Below, piece by piece: positions 42,842 to 53,000 of a stretch of DNA of 64,000 bases. Positions within the stretch are counted from its first letter, which is position 1. Each line of letters starts with the position of its first letter. This stretch comes from Anaerolineales bacterium. GTDB taxonomy: Bacteria > Chloroflexota > Anaerolineae > Anaerolineales > JABWBV01. Under the pieces are notes generated by a model that was given only the letters and a program-made list of their open reading frames with translations, ran no database searches and was not told where the DNA came from. Where the stretch lies: NCBI GenBank assembly GCA_020634875.1, contig JACKAX010000006.1, forward strand, positions 1 to 64,000. The letters run 5' to 3'. A program made the translations under genes and the position numbers.

Positions 42842-44362
42842 ATGAAACCTATCGAACAATCTTTTCATTTTACCCGGTTTAGCATCACTTTTTGGGGAAT
42901 CCTCATTTTGATCCTCGTCCTCCCGTCCTGCGCACAGGCTCCTACCCCTCTTCCAAGTACTTCTACCCCCCTCCCCGCGACTGCCACCACCCTCCCAACG
43001 GAAACTCCCACCCTCACCCCTTCCCCAGCGCCAACGGAAACCCACACCGTTACCCCCCTCCCAACAGAAACCCCACTTCCCCAAATAGGTGCACATTCCA
43101 TCGGTGATCCCTACGCCCCTGAACTGGGCAATACTGGTTACGATGTACAACACTACAACCTTCAGCTTACGCTAGACCCCGCGCAGGTGTACGTAGATGG
43201 CGCTGCAACCATCGAGGCCATCGCCACCCTGCATAATCTCGTGGAACTATCGCTTGATTTTTCCGGCTTCGACATCCAGACTCTAACAGTGGATGATCTA
43301 CCCGCCACCTATACACGAGACCGGGGCAAGTTCATCATCGCCCTGCCACAACCACTTGTTGAGGGACAGATATTTACGATCTTTATTGACTATCAGGGAG
43401 TGCCTATTCAAACCGGGTCAGCGTTTGTGCCGTTTGTGCATCATTTGGGCTTGCAATATCTCCCTGGCAACCTATACGCCATCAACGAGCCGGATGGCGC
43501 GCATTATTGGTTCCCTTGCAACGATCACCCGCGCGACAAAGCCAGTTTCACGTTCGAGATCACCGTGCCCACGGGGCTGGATGCAATTTCGCATGGAACA
43601 CTTGTCCAGGAGGAAGCGGGCGAAGGGGTCACGACCTACGTTTGGGATCACCCTTCCCCCATGGCAACATATCTCGCTACAATTGTGGTAGGAGACTACG
43701 AAAGTGAGGAAACCATTTCCCCAAGCGGCGTTCCAATCCATTACTACTATTTTTCGGACACGCGCGACACATTCCAACAAGCGACTTCGATCACACGGGA
43801 AGCGCTAGATTGGATGAGTGAGCAGTTCGGGACATATCCGTTCGAGAGTTTTGGGTATGTCACCACGCGCTTGATTCGAGCCTCCCTCGAAACACAAACG
43901 ATGGTTTTGCTCTCAGAAAATATGCTCAACGAAGAAACAGTGGTACACGAAATGGCACACCAATGGTTCGGAGACTGGGTCAGTATGGCTTCTTGGGCGG
44001 ATATGTGGTCGAATGAAGGGTTTGCGGTGTATGTGAGTTTGATGTGGCAGACACGGGATAACCCCAGTTCGCTGAATATTTTTATGCAAAACCTGGAGGC
44101 CACAGTCAATCGCGAGGCCAGCCTCGATCCGTTGGGGGCGTTGTCTCCTCAGCGATTATTTGGGTTTGACAGTTACCAGCGTGGGGCGTTGATGATCCAT
44201 AATCTGCGGCGCACTGTGGGAGACGAGGCTTTTTTTGCAGGGCTGCGTTTGTATTTTGAACGTTTTGGCGGGGGAACTGCAACACGAGAGGATTTTATTT
44301 TTATCATGGAAGAAGCGAGTGGCATGGATTTGGAGAGTTTCTTTGACGAGTGGCTGAATTAG
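42842..44362 (+). CDS. M1-family aminopeptidase lipoprotein
   Basis: Zinc metallopeptidase of 506 residues attached to the membrane by lipidation (lipobox VLPSC) through a Thr-Pro linker (about 35-85). The M1 N-terminal beta domain (about 90-290) and the catalytic domain follow, with His369-Glu370-x-x-His373 (HEMAHQWFGDW) and Glu392 (NEGFAVY) at the standard 18-residue spacing. The usual GxMEN exopeptidase motif appears only in altered form near LETQTMVLLSEN, so substrate end recognition may differ. The long C-terminal helical domain of M1 enzymes is absent. The promoter of the next gene lies within its last codons. Confidence 0.9.
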   Translation: MKPIEQSFHFTRFSITFWGILILILVLPSCAQAPTPLPSTSTPLPATATTLPTETPTLTPSPAPTETHTVTPLPTETPLPQIGAHSIGDPYAPELGNTGYDVQHYNLQLTLDPAQVYVDGAATIEAIATLHNLVELSLDFSGFDIQTLTVDDLPATYTRDRGKFIIALPQPLVEGQIFTIFIDYQGVPIQTGSAFVPFVHHLGLQYLPGNLYAINEPDGAHYWFPCNDHPRDKASFTFEITVPTGLDAISHGTLVQEEAGEGVTTYVWDHPSPMATYLATIVVGDYESEETISPSGVPIHYYYFSDTRDTFQQATSITREALDWMSEQFGTYPFESFGYVTTRLIRASLETQTMVLLSENMLNEETVVHEMAHQWFGDWVSMASWADMWSNEGFAVYVSLMWQTRDNPSSLNIFMQNLEATVNREASLDPLGALSPQRLFGFDSYQRGALMIHNLRRTVGDEAFFAGLRLYFERFGGGTATREDFIFIMEEASGMDLESFFDEWLN

Positions 44363-44370
44363 CGTATAAT
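44343..44370 (+). promoter_or_regulatory. Strong promoter TTGACG-16-TATAAT inside the M1 gene end
   Basis: Same boxes and spacing as the RRM promoter. The -35 lies within the last codons of the peptidase gene and the -10 just after its stop; it drives the dockerin-protein gene. Confidence 0.85.
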
Positions 44371-44423
44371 ACGCGCCCAATCCCATCCCCTCATTTTTAA
44401 GTTATTGAACCCGGAGGTTCCCC

Positions 44424-46499
44424 ATGCAACAAAAGAAACTTGTTCGTTTTGCCGTGATTGGCGTTCTTCTGATGTGGGCTGTCATTTTTGCGACCCGGAG
44501 CGGTCAGCCCATCTTTGGGGTAGAAGGCGTACGCGGCAAATCCCCAGCCTTGCCGGTGTCTGGCCCCTTGACGCCTGAAGATACCCTTGCACAGGACCTT
44601 GCCCTTTCTGATCCACGGGTACAGGATTTGACCGTTGGCAAACGCTCTGAGGTTTTCGGGGTGAGTGATCCTGGCTACCATGTTCCTGAGAGCAGTAAAG
44701 CATGTTATGAGGCCAATTGCCGGAGTGTGATCATTTATCTGTGGGATGAAGATATCACCATTACAGCCATCGTGGATGTAGATACGCGCGAAGTGCTGGA
44801 TGTTCTTCAATTAATTGGCAACCACCCTGGGCTTAACGTGAAATATATGGCCCGCGCAGCGGAGATTATTTACAACACACCTGAAGTGGCAGCCCAACTG
44901 GGTTACCAGCCTAAACTTGAAGACATCATGCCCATGGATGGTAACCTGTTAGGAACTTCGTGTGGTGATACCCATTTGTGTGCCTCCGCTACGTTCCGAA
45001 TCGGAGATCGTTTTATGTGGGCAGCGGCAGATTTGACAACCGACACCTTTGCCGGGATTGGATGGTCGCCTGCCCCGGAAAATGATGGCTCATCCACCTT
45101 ATATGTTCCCGAAGGTTGTCCTCCTTCCGGCAGCGTGACCCGCGATGGCTGGTCGCTCCAACACGAAGTGACCGGGACCGATAGTATGCGGGTGTTCAAC
45201 GTCAGTTACAATGGCGTGCCAGTAATGACGAGTGTCAAGGTTGTAGAACAGCACGCGGATTATGGTTCGAGCGGTTACCAGGACTCGACTGGCTGTGGCG
45301 GGGGCGGGGGTGGCTTCCCGATTTACCCGTATGGGGATACTGTAATTCTCGATCTATTGGATGAAAACACCAATGTGATTGGGTTTGAAGTCGTACAAGA
45401 TTTCCGTATGGGAAGTTGGGGGAACTCCTGCAACTATCGGTACGACCAACGCATTCAGTTCTTTACCGATGGGCGTTTCCGTGTCGTAAGCAGTGCCTAT
45501 GGAAAAGGGTGTGGCACCAATGCAACCTATCGCCCCGTCGTGCGAATGGATCTTGCAATCAACGGTGACGACAATGACAATTTTGCATACTATGACGGCA
45601 CCCAATGGGTGGATGTGACGACTGAAACCTACCGGGTACCCTATACTGAAACTGGCCATGGCCCACACTATATTGATGAAAACGGCTACTCTTGGAAAGT
45701 GTATGATACTGATGGCACGGGCTACTACATCGAACAAGATGTGGGACAATTTTTGAACGGGCGGGGCGATAATCCCTTCCTTTACCCGGTTCTGCACCAT
45801 GCCAACGAAGGGGATACCGACCTCCCAGTGTTTTCCAGCGGGTGCTGTAACGATAATCACATGCAAGGCCCGCATCTGTACCTGAATAACGAAAACATTG
45901 TCAATCAAAACATCGTCTTGTGGTATGTACCCCAAGCAGTGACGGATGCAGTAGCCCCCGATTATTATTGCTGGACCCTGCAAGGCGAACCTAACCCCGT
46001 CACCTATCCCTGCTTTATGGGGCCGATGTTCCACCCGATTGCCAATACCCCGATGGGCACCACGGCAGGCACCATCAGTCTGCAAGGCCGCACGGACTTC
46101 ACGGGAGCGGTCGTCACTGCCTCTAATGGGATTAACCAATACACGGCAGATACCGACACCGTTGGCAACTTCTCCCTGCCTTTGCCGGTTGGCACCTATC
46201 AATTTTCCGTAGAAATGCCTGGGTATCTCGATGCGGTGATTTCTGGGATTGAAGTAACTGAAGGTAACACCACTAACCTTCCAGCGGTAACATTACTTGG
46301 CGGCGATACTAACGATAGCGACAAGATTAACATTCTTGATCTGGCGTTGATCGGCTCCCATTACGGGCTACAATGCTCGGACAATGGCTGGGATGCGCGT
46401 GCAGATGTCAATGCGGACTGTGTTGTGGACTTGCTCGACCTGACCATTGCGGCAGGCAACTTCCAAATGACCTCGCCCGTGCCCTGGTCCCTAGAATAA
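44424..46499 (+). CDS. Exported protein with C-terminal dockerin-like domain
   Basis: Secreted protein of 691 residues; the main domain (about 35-540) is not recognised but is rich in aromatic residues and Cys (CCNDNH, CGGGGGGFP) and could be an enzyme or binding domain. A carboxypeptidase-regulatory-like Ig domain (about 545-625) leads to a dockerin-I-like pair of calcium loops (GDTNDSDKINILDLALIGSH and ADVNADCVVDLLDLTIAAGN). It lacks the YLPL-type ending of its neighbours, so the dockerin may be an alternative way to attach it. GGAGG precedes the ATG; it has its own strong promoter. Confidence 0.8.
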   Translation: MQQKKLVRFAVIGVLLMWAVIFATRSGQPIFGVEGVRGKSPALPVSGPLTPEDTLAQDLALSDPRVQDLTVGKRSEVFGVSDPGYHVPESSKACYEANCRSVIIYLWDEDITITAIVDVDTREVLDVLQLIGNHPGLNVKYMARAAEIIYNTPEVAAQLGYQPKLEDIMPMDGNLLGTSCGDTHLCASATFRIGDRFMWAAADLTTDTFAGIGWSPAPENDGSSTLYVPEGCPPSGSVTRDGWSLQHEVTGTDSMRVFNVSYNGVPVMTSVKVVEQHADYGSSGYQDSTGCGGGGGGFPIYPYGDTVILDLLDENTNVIGFEVVQDFRMGSWGNSCNYRYDQRIQFFTDGRFRVVSSAYGKGCGTNATYRPVVRMDLAINGDDNDNFAYYDGTQWVDVTTETYRVPYTETGHGPHYIDENGYSWKVYDTDGTGYYIEQDVGQFLNGRGDNPFLYPVLHHANEGDTDLPVFSSGCCNDNHMQGPHLYLNNENIVNQNIVLWYVPQAVTDAVAPDYYCWTLQGEPNPVTYPCFMGPMFHPIANTPMGTTAGTISLQGRTDFTGAVVTASNGINQYTADTDTVGNFSLPLPVGTYQFSVEMPGYLDAVISGIEVTEGNTTNLPAVTLLGGDTNDSDKINILDLALIGSHYGLQCSDNGWDARADVNADCVVDLLDLTIAAGNFQMTSPVPWSLE

Positions 46500-46516
46500 T
46501 AACTTACGTTTTTTTT

Positions 46517-46556
46517 AAAAAAGCGTGGATGGTTTTCCCATCCACGCTTTTTTTTC
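46517..46556. terminator. Palindromic bidirectional terminator
   Basis: AAAAAAGCGTGGATGG and its complement, 5-nt loop, then TTTTTTTT and CGGA, between convergent genes. Confidence 0.9.
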
Positions 46557-46574
46557 GGAAGCAACCAAACTCGA

Positions 46575-47633
46575 TCATCTGCGCCAGAGCATAAAGGCAG
46601 TCAGCAGGATCAGGTTTTCGTCAAAATCGGTGTATTTGTGGGTGTGGAGTTCCAGGTCCACGGCAGCGATGCCTTCGGAAACAGCCCAGTCAGGGAGAGA
46701 ACCGGTGTAAAAACAGCCTGTATCAATCGGGGGGTAGGGGTATTTGCTGACATCGGCAAGAGTTTCAGCGAGGACGATGGAGTCGGGGTCGGCGGGTTCA
46801 CCACCAGGAAAGATGCCTAGGGCGGCGCTATGGTAGCTGATGAGGGCCGTTGGACGAATTTGGGAAACGAAGGCGATGAGGGCCTGGGTTTCGGGTTCGG
46901 AGCCAGGACCGGAACCCCCATTGAGCGTTCGATAGCTCCAACACCCACTCCGAGACCATTCTCTTTGCCAGTTGACGGGGAAGTTGCGGTTAAGATCCAC
47001 GTTGTTATTGTTGGCACGGCCATCCACACCTTTAGCGCGGGCGTAACCATCGGGGTTGAGATTCCGCAGGATATAAAGCGTCACGTTGCGGGGAATAAAG
47101 TCCGGGTTGGATTGGATGTGGGCAATTAATTCATCGGCGAGGGCAACCGTGTTGGCCTCATAGCCACCGTGGATACCCGCGACGATCATCCGTTTGACCG
47201 GGCCATTGCCGAAACGGTACACTTCAAGCGGGCGACCTCCCAAAGAATACCCGATGATGATTGGCCCTTCGGAAAAGGTCGGTTGGGGGATAAAGATGAA
47301 GGGTGTAGGGGTGAAGATGACAGAGGGGGTAAAGGTAGGTTCGAAAAACAAGCCATCTCCGGTGGGGCGCGGCGTGAGGGTTGGAAGCGGAGTAGCGATG
47401 ACAGGGATATCTGTAGCGGGGAGGATGAAAGAGGTTTCGGCCCGCGTGGGGGCGGGGGGCATCGCGGGAACGGTGGGAACCTGGGGAAGGGGGGGGAGTT
47501 CGGAGAGATCTATCCATCCAGAAGCCGCGGCAACGACCATTCCGCCCGCACAGAGCATTACCAAAACCCATAATGAGATTGCGCCAAAGGCGAGCGTATC
47601 GCTCCTGGCTCCCCCGCGGGTTGTTTTTGCCAT
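46575..47633 (-). CDS. Membrane-anchored M14 zinc carboxypeptidase
   Basis: Extracytoplasmic carboxypeptidase of 352 residues with one N-terminal span (about 13-38) and a Pro-rich linker. The M14 zinc ligands are in GIHGGYEAN (HxxE) and SYHSA (His); the substrate Arg/Asn are in DLNRNFP; the catalytic Glu is in DLELHTH. A peptidoglycan or protein substrate are both possible. ATG 47633 lies 5 nt after GGAG; the GTG at 47639 is less likely. A TATAAT on the minus strand at 47675-47680 is a likely -10 box. Confidence 0.9.
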   Translation of the reverse strand: MAKTTRGGARSDTLAFGAISLWVLVMLCAGGMVVAAASGWIDLSELPPLPQVPTVPAMPPAPTRAETSFILPATDIPVIATPLPTLTPRPTGDGLFFEPTFTPSVIFTPTPFIFIPQPTFSEGPIIIGYSLGGRPLEVYRFGNGPVKRMIVAGIHGGYEANTVALADELIAHIQSNPDFIPRNVTLYILRNLNPDGYARAKGVDGRANNNNVDLNRNFPVNWQREWSRSGCWSYRTLNGGSGPGSEPETQALIAFVSQIRPTALISYHSAALGIFPGGEPADPDSIVLAETLADVSKYPYPPIDTGCFYTGSLPDWAVSEGIAAVDLELHTHKYTDFDENLILLTAFMLWRR

Positions 47634-47997
47634 AAACACTCCAGAGAGAAGATTGCCTTTTCAGGCTTTTGGAGATTATACCGTTGATAAACAGGTGGGA
47701 TTTTAAGGAAGCATTGCAATCTCAGCCCTGAGATCAATAGAACAGGAATCTCGAATAAAAACTGTGAGGGGCAAAAATAAGAAATATGGCATAGTAGGAA
47801 AATTTATGTCGTATGCTAAACTTTCGGGGTTGCTTTTTATGGGCTGTGTTTTCTCCGGGTTTTTGTGTTCCTTTTTTTGTATGGATAGGTATTGGTGGTT
47901 ATTCTCCCTATGTGGGAGAACTTTTAGGTTGCAGTACTATCCTTTTCTTTGCCGTGTGTGCCCCGGGAAGCGCGCCTTATTCCCCGAGGAGATTGCT
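47634..47997. other. 364-nt divergent gap
   Basis: Contains the minus-strand TATAAT at 47675-47680 for the carboxypeptidase. The plus-strand frame of the next gene is open back to 47764 and encodes a hydrophobic, Cys-rich stretch, but GAGGAG before 47998 marks the better start. Confidence 0.45.
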
Positions 47998-49839
47998 ATG
48001 CGAGTGAATTCTTTGATTAAACCTCATTCTTCCCCGTTGGAAAGTAAACTGGTTTTATTGATTGCGGTTTTCCTGATTATTTTTGGCTTTATGCTGGCAA
48101 TTAATCGGATGCTGTTTCCACAAACCCATGCAGGTCCCTACCTTGCGGCAAATGTGTCAGGAAATGTCCCGGCGATAAGCCCGGCTTTTCCGCTCAAGTT
48201 GTCTGCCGACCCAAATGCACGCTATCTGGTGGATCAAAATAACCTGCCCTTTTTCATTGTGGGTGAGGCAGCTTGGTCGCTGATAGGGCAAGTGAGTTTG
48301 GAAGACGCCCAATTTTACCTGGATGACCTGGCGACGCGAGGGTTTAATACTGTGATCGTTACGCTGGTGGAAGGATATTACGCCGACAATGCACCCGCCA
48401 ATTTTTATAACGTTCCCCCCTACATCCCAGCAAACGATCTTTCTTCCCCCAATGAGGATTATTTTGCCCACGCAGATGCGGTGATTAATTACGCCGCGTC
48501 CAAAGGAATTTTGGTGATATTGGCTCCCAACTACCTGGGGTGTTGTGATGACGGATGGCGAAGCGTGTTGGAACAGCAAAATACGCTTCAAGATGCCATC
48601 AATTATGGAACTTTTATCGGCAACCGTTACAAAAACTTTCCAAATCTGGTTTATGCCTGGGGAAACGACATGAATCCTGATACAAGCAATGTCCATGAAA
48701 AGATTGATGCAATGGTAAATGCCGTCAAAAGCGTTGATCCGAACCACCTACACACCTTTCATCCAACTTCAGAGTTTTCAGCCTGGGATGTGATGAATTT
48801 GTACAATTATTCCTGGATTGATTTCAATGCCATTTACACCTACAACCCGGTACAGGGGGAAGTCATTGCGAATTTCGACCCAGATAACAACCTTGCCACT
48901 GCGCCGCCCATGCCGCTCTTCCTCTTCGAGTCACACTACGAAAACGATTGGGCGAACAAGAATGCTCTCATCACTCGCCGTGAGGGTTATGTTGCTGTGC
49001 TGTCCGGGGCCAGCGGATATGTATACGGTAACAACCCCATCTGGCACATGAATGGACACCCTTTTTGGAGCACCACTGATTGGCACCTTCATCTGGACGA
49101 TGAAGGGCGGGCGGATATGGCACACTTCCGCGCCCTGTTCGCCTCCCGCGATTGGGTATCTTTGATCCCCGATTTAAATAACACCCTCGTCACCGGGAAC
49201 AAAGGTACGGGTGAAAATTACTCTGCCGCAGCTCGAACCAGCGAAGGCAATACGGCTATCATATACTTTCCACAGGCGAAAACCATTTCCATCAATATGG
49301 CCCAAATCAGTGGTATTTCGGCAAAAGTCTGGTGGTTCAACCCACGGGACGGTTCTGCCCTGGCCGGGGAAACCCTCCCCACAAATGGGATACAAAATTT
49401 TACCCCGCCAACCAATGAAGATTGGCTCTTAGTGCTGGATAATGCGGATTTGAACCTTCCCGCTCCGGGGAATGGTACGCTACCCACGCCCACACCCGGC
49501 CCCTCAGCAACGAGCGGTCCCACCCAGACTCCCATCCCCACCAAAACCCCGCGCGGCGGAGCTGGCACCCCCACCGCCCTCCCCCCTACCGCAACGCCCA
49601 CAAACACTGTCATTTTTACGGCAACGTCTACCCCCGCGGCCACCATTACCCCCATCGCCTCGCAAACCCCCACCGCGACAAACCCCGGACGTGGAACCCC
49701 TCTTCCTACTCCATCACCCACCCCAACATCAACCAACCTTCCGACAAACACGCCCACCAGTCTTCCCACAAATCCCCCCCCTCCAACCAGTGCTGTTTCG
49801 CCAACCCCCACGCGTCTCCCACGAAATAACCAACCTTAA
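47998..49839 (+). CDS. Exported DUF4038-like glycoside hydrolase with Thr-Pro tail
   Basis: Exported, probably cell-surface protein of 613 residues. A signal anchor (about 17-40) precedes a TIM-barrel-like region resembling DUF4038 putative glycosidases: RYLVDQNNLPFFIVGEAAWS, then DLATRGFNTVIVT, YAWGNDMNP and LFLFESHYEND, which holds the candidate catalytic acids. After a small beta domain comes a 120-residue Thr/Pro-rich tail (TPTPGPSATSGPTQTPIPTK onward) that ends the protein; such tails may span a thick envelope. It lacks the YLPL-type ending. GAGGAG lies 6 nt before the ATG at 47998. Confidence 0.78.
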   Translation: MRVNSLIKPHSSPLESKLVLLIAVFLIIFGFMLAINRMLFPQTHAGPYLAANVSGNVPAISPAFPLKLSADPNARYLVDQNNLPFFIVGEAAWSLIGQVSLEDAQFYLDDLATRGFNTVIVTLVEGYYADNAPANFYNVPPYIPANDLSSPNEDYFAHADAVINYAASKGILVILAPNYLGCCDDGWRSVLEQQNTLQDAINYGTFIGNRYKNFPNLVYAWGNDMNPDTSNVHEKIDAMVNAVKSVDPNHLHTFHPTSEFSAWDVMNLYNYSWIDFNAIYTYNPVQGEVIANFDPDNNLATAPPMPLFLFESHYENDWANKNALITRREGYVAVLSGASGYVYGNNPIWHMNGHPFWSTTDWHLHLDDEGRADMAHFRALFASRDWVSLIPDLNNTLVTGNKGTGENYSAAARTSEGNTAIIYFPQAKTISINMAQISGISAKVWWFNPRDGSALAGETLPTNGIQNFTPPTNEDWLLVLDNADLNLPAPGNGTLPTPTPGPSATSGPTQTPIPTKTPRGGAGTPTALPPTATPTNTVIFTATSTPAATITPIASQTPTATNPGRGTPLPTPSPTPTSTNLPTNTPTSLPTNPPPPTSAVSPTPTRLPRNNQP

Positions 49840-49858
49840 CAATCCTCCCCCTCCTAAG

Positions 49859-49892
49859 AAAAGCGGAAAGGCATGTGCCTTTCCGCTTTTTT
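49859..49892. terminator. Palindromic terminator
   Basis: AAAAGCGGAAAGGCA and its complement around TG, then a T-tract, 20 nt after the glycosidase stop. Confidence 0.88.
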
Positions 49893-50086
49893 GTATCCCG
49901 GCAAGGGCACATCCATTGTTCAGGAGAAATTCGTATTGAAGTACTAGCCCTCTTTTGTTTTATATCCCTTTTCATATCCCTTTTCCTGCTTGTCGCTAAA
50001 AATACGAATCGCTACAATGAAACTTGGGGATTCATGGTCTTCTGTTCATAAAACTTACCCTCAACATCTCATGAAGGAGCAAAACA

Positions 50087-53000
50087 ATGCATACAAACCC
50101 TCTTAATCGCTGGCTACGTTTCGGCGGGATGAGTCTTGTCCTTATCCTGACCACGTTTGCCTTTCTTCTCACCAGGGCTGAACACGCCTCAGCGCTTTCG
50201 ACAACGACCGTCACTCAAACAGCGATTGCCAACGACCCAGCCGATGGCGGATGCGATCTTTACGAAGCCCTACAGGCTATCGCGGATGTCCGAAACGGAA
50301 GCAACAGCGACGGCGATGGTGATCTTTCCCATTATCACGAATGCGGGGCTGGTCCCGCCCCTCACTTCGTGATTTTTGGTGGTGCGGCAGTAGGAGGTGT
50401 GATCAAATTGCCCACTACCCTCAATGGCAATCCCTTCCCTTATCTGCCTTTCGTCACCGATGATGTGACGATCACCGGCCCAGCCGTGATCGATGGCGGT
50501 GGATCGGCAGTTAACGGCCACATCTTTTGGACCAGCGCAGGCGGGAGTCTGACATTGGTGAATCTGGTCGTGCAAAACGGCTATACAACCGGCGGGGGCG
50601 GGGCAATCATCGGGTTGAGTGGGGATGATGTGATCAATATTATCGGGTGTAGTTTTATGAACAACACTGCCGAGGGCAACGGCGGCGCAATTGACACCGC
50701 CGGACAGATTAACATTATGCTGTCTAACTTCTCCGGTAATAAAGCCCTGGGGTTGGACCTGAATGGCAATGATTACCCTGGGCAGGGTGGAGCTATTCAC
50801 CAGACCGGGTATAACAATCTTACGATCTCCCTCAGTAATTTTGCTGGAAACATCGCCACAGAAGGCGGTGGCGCCATTTACACCCGCGCCGATACCGGCA
50901 ACATCTCAGATACAGTTTTCAACGGAAATATCGTTAACGACGACGCACCTGTAGAATTCTATTCTCAGGGCGGCGCGGCGATCAACAACGGCGGAAATAA
51001 TTCCGACTCGGGTATCTTAATCACCCGGTCGGCATTCAATGGCAACCTGTCATTTAACGCCCCCGGCGGCGCGATTTTCAACGCCCCGGACGGGTACATG
51101 CACATCTACGATAGCTCCTTCAACGCCAATATCGCCGGGACGTTGTTTTACGCCGAACACGGTGGAGCCATCTACAACCAAGAAGTGCTCGATATTCAAC
51201 GCGTGATGTTCCTGGCGAATGTGGCCGCGAGCGGTGTCAGCATCAACGATGAAGAGTATGGGAACGGCGGAGCCATTGCCAATGACCGCACCGGGATCGC
51301 CTCCTTCGCGAACGTCAGTTTCACGGCAAATGGTGCCCCAGGCGGGCACGGCGGTGCGATCTGGAACGGTAACACCCAACAAGGTGGGCCGGCCTCGTAT
51401 GTTTACCTCTATAACGACACCTTTTCACTGAACACCTCCCTCAGCAATGATGGCGCCGCAATTTACAATCAATCGGATGGCTCTCACGAAGTGTACGTTG
51501 CTAATACCATTGTGGACGGCATCGGCATTGGCGGGAATAACTGTAATGAAGCCCTCACCTCGCAAGGCCACAACATTGACAGCGCAAACACCTGCGGCTT
51601 CAACCAACCCGGCGACCAACACGACACTGGCCCTGGCATCAAAACCCTGGACTTTAACGGCGGCCCGTTGACCTCCCTGCTGTCCCACGGTCTCAACCCC
51701 GACAGTCCCGCGATTGACGCCGGTGATCCCAGCGTGTGCGCCAACGACTACGTTCACAACCTCGACCAACGCAGTGACCCGCGTCCCAAAGGCGGGGCTT
51801 GCGACATCGGCGCGTTCGAGTCAGATGTGCAAGTTGCCGGGTTTGGCTCCCTGCCCATTCCCCCTGGCCCAGTCGTGATCGGCAATACCAGCGTGGGCAG
51901 CCCGCTCGTTAACTCCTTTTTAGTGATTGATGCGGGCAACGTTGAACTGTCCCTAAGCAATGGGCACATCATCGGCGGCGACTCCGATCAGTTTGAACTG
52001 ATCACCTCCTCCGTTTCTACCTCGGATACTGCGGAAATTTACGTCCGCTGTCTGGCAACGGCAGAAGGAGAATTTACCAGCACCCTGGGCTTCACGACCA
52101 ATGTCCCCAACCTACCCGCGGTCGCCTATATCCTAACCTGTAACGTTGGTCCCGCTGCCACGCCCGGCTATGGCTCCGATCCGATTGCCCCCGGCACCCT
52201 CGAATTCGGTCAAGTTGAAGTGGGCAATGGCGACACTTCCCTCCAAAACCTGACCTACTTTGAAGTCGGCAACGCCACTTTGACGATTGGGGGAGCCGAA
52301 TTGACCGGGGCAAACCCCACGGATTTCACCTTCAACGCCTTTGACACCACAATCAACAACGGCGAACCCGAGGCCACCCTCCCCATCACCTGCACCCCCC
52401 AGGATTACGGTATCCGCACCGCGACCCTCACCCTGACCACCAACGACCCCACCCAACCCACCGTTGAATATACGTTGGTCTGCGAAGGTATTGCCCCCCC
52501 CTCCCCCGAATTAGCCGCGCCGGGCGGTCTCAATCTCCCTGGCCTTGATAATCCCGATTTGAACGAGACCTACGATGTTGCCGTCAGCCCGGATGGGCAG
52601 TATGTGTACGTCACCAATTACGTCAGTAACAAAATTGTCGTATACAAACGCGATGCGGTTACAGGAAATCTCTCTTTCGTAATGGACTATCAAAACAACG
52701 TTGATATGGTTGGCCCCGCCATGATCGAAGTCAGCCCGGACGGAACCCAAGTCTATGTCACGGCCATTGATAGCGACGCCTTCCTGATCTTCAACCGCAG
52801 TAGCACCTATGGGTTTGTCACACTTGATCACGTGTTCAAAAACAGCGCACCGACCCCCGGCCTCGATTACGCATTTGGTCTGACGGTCAGCCCCGACGGA
52901 CGTAACATCTACGTCACCGGGTTTTATAGCAATGCCCTCGTCACCTTCTACCGGGATGCGGACGGATACGTCGGCTACGATAGCACATTCGTAGACAACA

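Noticed and set aside
47764..47997. N-terminal extension of the glycosidase reading frame
   Set aside because: In frame and hydrophobic, but GAGGAG 6 nt before ATG 47998 and the signal anchor after it make the shorter protein more likely.
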